A stretch of 8,680 bases of DNA from Zoogloeaceae bacterium (lineage in GTDB: Bacteria; Pseudomonadota; Gammaproteobacteria; Burkholderiales; Rhodocyclaceae): contig JAIRLE010000152.1 of NCBI GenBank assembly GCA_031259605.1, positions 1-8,680 of the forward strand, read 5' to 3'. The position numbers and the translations under genes are program-made. Under the pieces are notes generated by a model. That model had not been told where the DNA came from, ran no database searches, and saw only the letters and a list, made by a program, of their open reading frames with translations. Positions 1 to 4,392 of the stretch are shown piece by piece. Every line of letters starts with the position of its first letter. The stretch's first letter is position 1.

Positions 1-765
1 CAACCCGATGATGGGCAGGGGCGAGGCCGTACAGGAAACGATGATGTCGTGCCGCCACAGGTCATCCGCCAGTTCATCCAGGCGGATGGCCTTGCCGCCC
101 AGTCGACCGGCAAGCGCCGCGCCACGCTCCACGGTACGATTGGCGACGGTAATCCCGCAGGGCGACTGGGCGGAAAAATGCGTCGCGCACAACTCGATCA
201 TCTCGCCCGCACCGATGAACAGTACGCGCTGACGGGCGATGGATTCGAAAATCTGCCCGGACAACTGCACGGCGGCGGCGGCCATGGAAACCGTATTCGC
301 GCCGATGGCGGTGCCGCTGCGTACCGCCTTGGCCACCGCAAAGGCGCGCTGGAAGAGCTTGTGCAGATAAACCCCCAACGTTCCCGCCGACTCCGCCCGA
401 CGCGCGCCCTCTTTCATCTGCCCCAGAATCTGCGCTTCGCCCAGCACCATCGAATCCAGGCCGCTGGCGACGCGAAACACATGCCGCGCCGCCTCGCGTC
501 CCGTGAGGACATAAAGAAAAGGGGAGAGCCGCGCCCCATCGATCCGGTGATGCCGCGCCAGCCATTCCACGGCGGCTTCCGGCGCTTCGGCGACGCCATA
601 AATCTCCGTGCGGTTGCAGGTCGACAAAATCGCCGCCTCGCGCATTTGCGCGTCTTGCGTCAGTTCCGTCAACGCCTGCGGCAGCGTTTCATCCTGAAAC
701 GCGACCCGCTCGCGCATCGCCAGAGGCGCGGAATGATGATTGATTCCGAGGACAAAAATCGCCAT
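1..765 (-). CDS. hemA: Glutamyl-tRNA reductase, N-terminal 255 residues (cut by window edge)
   Basis: Reduces glutamyl-tRNA(Glu) with NADPH to glutamate-1-semialdehyde, the first committed step of C5-route tetrapyrrole synthesis, in the cytoplasm. The translation begins MAIFVLGINHHSAP, the classic GluTR N-terminus. It carries the catalytic cysteine in STCNRTE (Cys50), a conserved His95, the signature SGLDSMVLGEAQILGQ (about 101-116; the usual Pro is Ala here) and the NADPH-binding stretch VLFIGAGEM (181-189). The frame is open to base 1, so the end of the nucleotide-binding domain and the helical dimerisation domain lie outside the window; family length is about 415-430 residues. The ATG at 765 was chosen because it gives the family N-terminus. 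GTG and TTG codons 18 and 21 nt upstream are in frame but would add unusual residues. The Shine-Dalgarno is weak. The gene points away from psiF and has its own promoter-like box. Confidence 0.97.
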   Translation of the reverse strand, partial: MAIFVLGINHHSAPLAMRERVAFQDETLPQALTELTQDAQMREAAILSTCNRTEIYGVAEAPEAAVEWLARHHRIDGARLSPFLYVLTGREAARHVFRVASGLDSMVLGEAQILGQMKEGARRAESAGTLGVYLHKLFQRAFAVAKAVRSGTAIGANTVSMAAAAVQLSGQIFESIARQRVLFIGAGEMIELCATHFSAQSPCGITVANRTVERGAALAGRLGGKAIRLDELADDLWRHDIIVSCTASPLPIIGL

Positions 766-813
766 GAGAACAGGCGAACACACCAAATGTCCGCCAGCGC
801 ATAAAATCTGGAG

Positions 814-819
814 ATTATA
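814..819 (-). promoter_or_regulatory. -10 box upstream of hemA
   Basis: On the minus strand the sequence reads CCCTTATAATCTCC, with a perfect TATAAT hexamer 48 nt upstream of the hemA ATG. Transcription would start near base 807, leaving a leader of about 40 nt. No good -35 hexamer is seen at 16-18 bp spacing, so this is a sigma-70-like -10 match only. The pcm gene has the same TATAATCTC string upstream. Confidence 0.5.
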
Positions 820-912
820 AGGGATCGCCTTGCCAGGAATCAGAAACACGCCGCGCGAGGGCGCAATCAGAAGTTGCGGATGAGTAACGGCTTGCGCTTC
901 CCTTCGTTGCAG

Positions 913-937
913 GGGCGACCCTTGTGGTCGCCCTTTT
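913..937 (+). terminator. Terminator-like hairpin or palindromic repeat
   Basis: A perfect 8-bp stem, GGGCGACC / GGTCGCCC, with loop CTTGT is followed on the plus strand by TTTT. The shape is that of an intrinsic terminator reading rightward, but no plus-strand gene ends here. It may equally be one unit of an intergenic palindromic repeat cluster. Confidence 0.5.
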
Positions 938-939
938 GG

Positions 940-955
940 CAGCCCGCAAGGGCTG
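940..955. repeat. Short palindrome with GCAA loop
   Basis: CAGCCC / GGGCTG arms of 6 bp close a GCAA tetraloop of the GNRA type. It lies only 6 nt beyond the previous hairpin. The CAGCCC...GGGCTG core is shared with the large palindrome at 1481-1526. Confidence 0.5.
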
Positions 956-973
956 ACCCTGCGCCTCGCTTTT

Positions 974-995
974 GGCGGAATTTCCGCCACTTTTT
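974..995 (+). terminator. Terminator-like hairpin with T run
   Basis: The sequence GGCGGAATTTCCGCC can form a 5-bp GC stem with a 5-nt loop, followed after AC by TTTTT on the plus strand. It is the third hairpin in about 80 bases and has no rightward gene to terminate, so a repeat-derived origin is as likely as a terminator function. Confidence 0.35.
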
Positions 996-1033
996 ATCGC
1001 ACCCGTCGCGCAAAGCAGGGCAATCGCAGCAAG

Positions 1034-1062
1034 AAATTAGCGGCAGCCCTTCAAGGCTGCCG
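1034..1062. repeat. Palindromic repeat related to the 1481-1526 element
   Basis: CGGCAGCC (1041-1048) and GGCTGCCG (1055-1062) form a perfect 8-bp stem. The 17 bases at 1034-1050 match 1486-1502 with one mismatch, consensus AAATTAGCGRCAGCCCT. The two sites are therefore probably copies of one element, this one having lost the right-hand extension of the palindrome. Confidence 0.55.
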
Positions 1063-1093
1063 GTCCAACGTCATGAATACCCGTTTTCCCCCG

Positions 1094-1140
1094 CCCTCGC
1101 CAAGCAGAAAAGGGGGCATTCTCCCGCAAGTGGGCGAGGG
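1094..1140. repeat. Inverted repeat CCCTCGCC / GGCGAGGG
   Basis: Arms 1094-1101 and 1133-1140 are perfectly complementary over 8 bp. The 31-nt interior carries CTCCCGCAAGTGGG. The site lies just past the psiF stop codon. In composition it resembles the CCCTCTCCCG / CGGGAGAGGG repeat after hypB. No T run follows in the psiF direction, so I do not call it a terminator. Confidence 0.4.
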
Positions 1141-1162
1141 TATTGTCTGCCGTCTGCCAGGA

Positions 1163-1396
1163 CTATTCTTTGGTTTGAGCGTTTGTGGACAGGCACTGTT
1201 TCATGAATGTCTTGCGCGCGTCGCCTTTCAGGGATTGCGCCTTGGCTTCCTGGTTGCAGGTTTTCATTTTTTCCCGTTGCGCTTTTTGCGCCGGAGTGGG
1301 TTCTTTTTTCGGCGCGGCATTGTCCGCCGCTTGGGCAAGCCCTGTGGAAAAAGCCAGGGAAAGGGCGGCGCACAAGGTAAGCAGGGATTTTTTCAT
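1163..1396 (-). CDS. psiF: PsiF-family small secreted protein
   Basis: A 77-residue protein with a clear Sec signal peptide: a basic MKKS start, a hydrophobic core and likely cleavage after AQA (about residue 23). The mature part has a Lys/Ala/Pro-rich linker and then one PsiF-type repeat around KMKTCNQEAKAQSLKGDARK, with paired cysteines at 47 and 68 that could form a periplasmic disulfide. Escherichia coli PsiF has two such repeats, so this is the one-repeat form. The family was named for phosphate-starvation induction in E. coli and its biochemical role is unknown. The start is supported by AAGGAG 7 nt upstream. The gene stands alone on the minus strand, divergent from hybE. No pho box was recognised. 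Confidence 0.85.
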   Translation of the reverse strand: MKKSLLTLCAALSLAFSTGLAQAADNAAPKKEPTPAQKAQREKMKTCNQEAKAQSLKGDARKTFMKQCLSTNAQTKE

Positions 1397-1401
1397 GAAC
1401 G

Positions 1402-1408
1402 GACTCCT
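1402..1408 (-). promoter_or_regulatory. psiF ribosome binding site
   Basis: The minus strand reads GAAGGAGTCCGTTCATG, a strong Shine-Dalgarno about 7 nt before the psiF ATG. It is the best ribosome binding site among the minus-strand genes here. A GATAAT string further upstream (about 1433-1438) could be a -10 box, but no convincing -35 accompanies it. Confidence 0.6.
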
Positions 1409-1443
1409 TCGGTTATCAAAAAAAGAAAGCGTATTATCCTGAA

Positions 1444-1470
1444 TGGCATCGAAAAATGCCAGTGTTTTTT
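1444..1470 (+). terminator. Weak hairpin plus T run in the psiF-hybE spacer
   Basis: TGGCAT / ATGCCA arms (1444-1449, 1456-1461) with loop CGAAAA are followed by GTGTTTTTT on the plus strand. It looks like a small intrinsic terminator reading rightward. No rightward gene precedes it, so its role is unclear; it also lies in the likely psiF promoter region. Confidence 0.3.
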
Positions 1471-1480
1471 ACGTCGGGGC

Positions 1481-1526
1481 AGCAAAAATTAGCGACAGCC
1501 CTGAAGGGCTGTCGCTAATTTTTGCT
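1481..1526. repeat. Perfect 21-bp inverted repeat with 4-nt loop
   Basis: Arms 1481-1501 and 1506-1526 are perfectly complementary around a TGAA loop. The GC-rich head is GACAGCCC / GGGCTGTC and the outer part is A/T-rich, with AAAAATTAGC on the left and its complement on the right. The shape would suit a bidirectional terminator. However, it sits between divergent genes (psiF leftward, hybE rightward), where no transcript should end. The related copy at 1034-1062 suggests a REP-like or small non-autonomous mobile palindrome. It could still act as an attenuator in the hybE leader. Confidence 0.75.
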
Positions 1527-1614
1527 TGCGCCCTTGCGCTGGTCGTATCGCCGTCGCTTATCGTGACAGACAAACTTCTGGACGATGTGCGGCATGACGT
1601 GAAAGAATCCGCCC

Positions 1615-2082
1615 ATGCAGACTGTCTTGCACTCTCAAAATCCCGAAAGAAGCCTCACGCGCGTCTTCCGGCGTGTTGCCGCGAACGGCATGGCGGACAT
1701 GCCGTTCGGCAATCCGGCGCTCGTGGTGGAAGCCGTCGGGTTCCGGCGGACGGAGAACGGACGTTGGCTGGGCGTGTTGATCACGCCCTGGGCAGTGAAT
1801 CTGCTGCTCTTGCCCGCCGCCCGCGCCCGCGCGCCCTGGCCGGAAACTGTTGCGGGCGGCACGCAACTCTGGCGGTTCCCTTCCGGCGCGTATGAATTCA
1901 TTGCCGCTGCCGGTGAGGAACTGGGCGTCTATCATTTCTGTTCGCTGTTTTCCCCGCCACATCAATTCGCCTCGCAGGAAGCGGCGCGACAGACCGCCAG
2001 CGCCGTGCTGTCCGGACTTTTCATCCCTGCCGCTGAACATGCTGACGGCAAAAGTCGGCGGGCGTTTCTGGGTCTGGCATGA
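1615..2082 (+). CDS. hybE: [NiFe]-hydrogenase assembly chaperone, HybE/HupJ family
   Basis: A 155-residue cytoplasmic protein of the HybE family, which in known systems binds the hydrogenase precursor and helps hold or proof-read it before Tat export. Family features include RVFRRVAANGMADMPFGNPA near the start, GVLITPWAVNLLLLP in the middle (E. coli HybE has GCVITPW at the equivalent place), LWRFPSGAYEF, and a SLFSPPHQF segment followed by an alanine-rich helix. Its length is close to E. coli HybE (about 162). In Rhizobium-type operons the counterpart is HupJ; the rubredoxin partner seen there (HupI or a fused domain) is absent. ATG 1615 is the only in-frame start after a TGA a few codons upstream; the Shine-Dalgarno AAAGAA is weak. 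The stop overlaps the next start as ATGA, so it is the first gene of the hup/hyp operon. Confidence 0.88.
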   Translation: MQTVLHSQNPERSLTRVFRRVAANGMADMPFGNPALVVEAVGFRRTENGRWLGVLITPWAVNLLLLPAARARAPWPETVAGGTQLWRFPSGAYEFIAAAGEELGVYHFCSLFSPPHQFASQEAARQTASAVLSGLFIPAAEHADGKSRRAFLGLA

Positions 2083-2882
2083 TTGCGGCGGGCGGACTGC
2101 TCATTCGGGCGAACTGCCGACGGGGCCGGGTCGATATTCGCGTCCGGCTCGAACGTCCGGACGTCGCGCGGCTGTTCGTCGGCATGACCGGCGCGCAGGT
2201 GATTGCCGCCGTGCCGCTGGTCTACACCCTGTGCGGCAAGGCGCAACAGGCCGTGGCGGCGGCGGCGCTGGCGGCTGCTGCTGGCTGCTTGCCGCCGGAA
2301 GTCGACGACCGCGCCTTGTGGCGGGAGCGTCTGCATGCCTGTCTGTGGCGGTTGTGCCTGGACTGGCCAGCGGCGTTGGCGTATCCGCTGGCGAAGCAGG
2401 AAGCGGCGCGTTCGGCGTTCGCGCGCTGGCACCGGCAAACCGAGGCGTCGCCCGCAGCGTTTGCCGAGGCGACACAAAGCATGATGCGTGAACTTGCCCT
2501 TGACATTTCCGTCGAGCCTTCGCCCGTCCACGCGCTTTTCGCGCGCGCGCGAGAAGTTTGGCGGGCGCTGCAAAGCAACACGCCGTATCCGCTGCGCGCG
2601 CGTGGCGGATACGGCATTGGCGCGGGCAGGACGCAAACGGCGCGCGGCGCGCTGACACACGTTTTGCGCCTTCGCGCCGGGCGCATCGACGCCTATCGTG
2701 TGCATACGCCCACCGACCGGAATTTTGCCAATGCCGCGCCGCTTGCGGCGCAATTCGCCGCCCTGCGCGCCGCCAACGCCGAAAGCGCCGATGATGTGGG
2801 GCTGCGGCGGATGCTGGAATGCGCGACGCTGGCGCTCGATCCGTGCGTCCCATATCGCGTCGAATGGCGGGGGCGGGCGTGA
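2079..2882 (+). CDS. hupK: Hydrogenase accessory protein, HupK-like
   Basis: A 267-residue protein best explained as HupK, an accessory protein that resembles a degenerate [NiFe]-hydrogenase large subunit and is thought to serve as a scaffold during Fe-centre delivery. Two relics of the large-subunit metal motifs are visible: VYTLCGKAQ (Cys52), in place of a CGxC motif, and ALDPCVPY (Cys256), in place of DPCxxC. Each keeps only one cysteine, so it cannot carry a normal Ni-Fe site. The middle is Ala/Arg-rich and helical. The start is translationally coupled to hybE by an ATGA overlap, and hypA starts 1 nt after the stop. Position between the HupJ homologue and hypA matches known hup operons and supports the name; overall similarity to the family could not be tested here. 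Confidence 0.75.
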   Translation: MIAAGGLLIRANCRRGRVDIRVRLERPDVARLFVGMTGAQVIAAVPLVYTLCGKAQQAVAAAALAAAAGCLPPEVDDRALWRERLHACLWRLCLDWPAALAYPLAKQEAARSAFARWHRQTEASPAAFAEATQSMMRELALDISVEPSPVHALFARAREVWRALQSNTPYPLRARGGYGIGAGRTQTARGALTHVLRLRAGRIDAYRVHTPTDRNFANAAPLAAQFAALRAANAESADDVGLRRMLECATLALDPCVPYRVEWRGRA

Positions 2883-2883
2883 A

Positions 2884-3225
2884 ATGCACGAAATGTCGCT
2901 GGCGGAAGGCATACTCCGCATCCTGGAAGATACCGCGCGACAGGAAGCGGCGCGGCGCATCACCCGCGTCACCCTGGAAATTGGCGCGCTTGCCAACGTC
3001 GAAATCGAAGCCTTGCGCTTTTGCTTTGACGCCGCGATCCGCGATACAGTGGCGGCGGCGGCGCAGTTGGATATCCGCGTTCTGCCGGGTCATGGCTGGT
3101 GCATGCCCTGCGGTCGGACGGTGCCGCTGGCGGCGCTGGCCGATCCTTGCCCGCAGTGCGGCAGTTTCCAGGTGCAGGCGGTAGGCGGCATGGAAATGCG
3201 GATCAAGGAAATCGAAATCGAATAG
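2884..3225 (+). CDS. hypA: Hydrogenase nickel incorporation protein HypA
   Basis: A 113-residue nickel metallochaperone that works with HypB to insert Ni into the hydrogenase large subunit in the cytoplasm. It opens with MHEMSLAEGI, giving the Ni-binding His2 and Glu3 of the family. The zinc site is formed by two CxxC pairs, CMPC (Cys73, Cys76) and CPQC (Cys89, Cys92). It ends in the typical acidic strand IKEIEIE. Length and all metal ligands are normal, so it should be functional. It begins 1 nt after hupK and lies 9 nt before hypB. Confidence 0.97.
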   Translation: MHEMSLAEGILRILEDTARQEAARRITRVTLEIGALANVEIEALRFCFDAAIRDTVAAAAQLDIRVLPGHGWCMPCGRTVPLAALADPCPQCGSFQVQAVGGMEMRIKEIEIE

Positions 3226-3234
3226 GAGAAGGCG

Positions 3235-4059
3235 ATGTGTACTACCTGTGGCTGTGAAAGCGAAGCCCCCCGGATCGACGATGAAAGCATGGCGCGCACG
3301 CACACGCATTCCCCGGCAACGCGCAGGGTTGCCGTCGAGGCGGATATTCTCGCCAGGAACAACGCCCATGCCGCAGAAAACCGCAAGCGTTTCGCAAACG
3401 CCGCCTGCCTGACGCTGAATCTGGTGTCCAGCCCAGGTTCCGGCAAGACCACGCTGCTGGTGCGCACCCTGGCCGCGTTGAAGGAAGAATTGCCGCTGGC
3501 GGTCATCGAAGGCGACCAGGAAACGCGGTTCGACGCCGAACGCATCCGCGCTGTGGGCATTCCCGCCCTGCAAATCAATACCGGCAAGGGTTGTCACCTG
3601 GACGCGCACATGCTCGGTCACGCGCTGGAAAAACTGTCGCCGCCGGAAGGCGGCATCCTGTTTGTCGAAAACGTCGGCAATCTGGTGTGTCCCTCGGCTT
3701 TCGATCTGGGCGAGGCCGCCAAGGTTGTCATTCTTTCCGTCACGGAAGGCGAGGACAAACCCTTGAAGTACCCGGACATTTTCCACGCTTCTCGCCTGAT
3801 GCTGATCAACAAGACCGACCTGTTGCCCCATGTGGACTTCGACCCCGAAAAAGCAACGGCCTATGCCCGCCGCATCAACCCGCAACTGCAAGCCTTCCTG
3901 CTTTCCGCGACCAGCGGCGAAGGCTTCGACCTTTGGCTCGGCTGGCTGCGCGAGCAGATGACCCAGGTCAAAACCGTCCGCATCCGGCAACTCGAAACGC
4001 AGCTTGCGTTGCTCAAGGGAGGAGACAGAGACAAAGCCGGAGCATCGAATCATGCGTAA
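3235..4059 (+). CDS. hypB: Hydrogenase nickel incorporation GTPase HypB
   Basis: A 274-residue SIMIBI-class GTPase that drives nickel delivery to [NiFe] hydrogenase together with HypA. The N-terminus MCTTCGC carries the high-affinity Ni site CxxCxC (Cys2, Cys5, Cys7). Only a very short His patch (THTH, about 22-25) follows, unlike the long His-rich tails of some rhizobial HypB proteins, so nickel storage is probably minor. The G domain has the P-loop SSPGSGKTT (65-73), the metal-site pair Cys120-His121 in GKGCHLDAHM, ENVGNLVCPSAFDLGE (145-160, with Cys152) and NKTD (192-195). The ATG is preceded by AGGAG at good spacing. This is the last gene of the operon here: hypF, which follows hypB in many hup clusters, is replaced by a repeat-filled spacer. 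Confidence 0.97.
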   Translation: MCTTCGCESEAPRIDDESMARTHTHSPATRRVAVEADILARNNAHAAENRKRFANAACLTLNLVSSPGSGKTTLLVRTLAALKEELPLAVIEGDQETRFDAERIRAVGIPALQINTGKGCHLDAHMLGHALEKLSPPEGGILFVENVGNLVCPSAFDLGEAAKVVILSVTEGEDKPLKYPDIFHASRLMLINKTDLLPHVDFDPEKATAYARRINPQLQAFLLSATSGEGFDLWLGWLREQMTQVKTVRIRQLETQLALLKGGDRDKAGASNHA

Positions 4060-4088
4060 TTGGAGCAGGGAGCGGTAAATGGGCGACA

Positions 4089-4160
4089 CCCTCTCCCGGC
4101 CTTCGGCCACCCTCTTCCCCCTTGCCCCTCTCCCGTGTTCAGCCCGGAGACGGGAGAGGG
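4089..4160. repeat. CCCTCTCCCG direct and inverted repeats
   Basis: CCCTCTCCCG occurs at 4089-4098 and again at 4126-4135. The complement CGGGAGAGGG follows at 4151-4160, so the second copy can form a perfect 10-bp stem with a 15-nt loop and the first copy can compete for the same partner. A small GGCC-TTC-GGCC hairpin (4098-4108) lies between them. No T run follows, so it is not a classical terminator, although it could end the hypB transcript by slowing polymerase. Its form is that of an intergenic palindromic repeat. Confidence 0.55.
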
Positions 4161-4324
4161 ATGTGTTCCATACGGCGCAGCCGCAAACTTCCTGCCTTCC
4201 GGGATGAATCACGCGATGAATATGAAGCGCTTTTCATGTTCCTGCCCTGGGGACAGAGGACGAAGCGGCCTTCGCAGTCAGTAATCGGCAGCCTGAACGG
4301 GAGTCCTGCATGCCAAACGCGCGA

Positions 4325-4342
4325 CCACCGGCCACCGGCCAC
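4325..4342. repeat. Two-copy 7-nt tandem repeat
   Basis: CCACCGG is repeated directly at 4325-4331 and 4332-4338, followed by a partial CCAC. It lies about 20 nt before the second heptamer array. Confidence 0.45.
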
Positions 4343-4363
4343 GTACCACAAAGCGTGCGCTCT

Positions 4364-4391
4364 GTCTTCCGTCTTCCGTCTTCCGTCTTCT
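4364..4391 (+). repeat. Four-copy 7-nt tandem repeat just before the waaA fusion start
   Basis: GTCTTCC is repeated three times exactly (4364-4384) and a fourth time as GTCTTCT (4385-4391). The array ends 1 nt before the ATG at 4393 and fills the place where a Shine-Dalgarno would be expected. A 7-nt unit can change copy number by slippage. Confidence 0.8.
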
Positions 4392-4392
4392 G

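Larger units (their letters stand above)
766..1162. other. Gene-free spacer between hemA and psiF, rich in hairpins
   Basis: About 400 bases with no convincing coding frame. Apart from the hemA promoter it holds a run of short inverted repeats (913-933, 940-955, 974-988, 1041-1062, 1094-1140), described separately. The short ORFs crossing it have no recognisable protein features. Confidence 0.6.
4060..4392. other. Spacer after hypB with repeats, no gene recognised
   Basis: About 330 bases separate hypB from the waaA fusion. The left part holds CCCTCTCCCG-type direct and inverted repeats (4089-4160). The right part holds two 7-nt tandem repeats (4325-4342, 4364-4391). The middle shows no recognisable frame or RNA. 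No hypF or hypC relic was seen by eye. Confidence 0.6.

Noticed and set aside
1580..1597. A sigma-54-like GG-N10-GC match upstream of hybE (TGGACGATGTGCGGCA)
   Set aside because: Only the GG and GC doublets and a few bases fit the TGGCAC-N5-TTGCA consensus. Hydrogenase operons are often sigma-54 dependent, but this match is too weak to call.
1962..2996. A 344-codon minus-strand frame opposite hupK
   Set aside because: Shadow of hybE/hupK with no motifs and no ribosome binding site.
4052..4078. Eight-codon ORF overlapping the end of hypB
   Set aside because: It has a start near the hypB stop but no Shine-Dalgarno of note and no similarity to the start of hypF or hypC.
2101..4212. A 703-codon minus-strand open frame across the hup/hyp genes
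   Set aside because: It is antisense to hupK, hypA and hypB, all of which carry complete family motifs. Its translation is Arg/Ala/His-rich with no domain, as expected for a GC-rich shadow frame.
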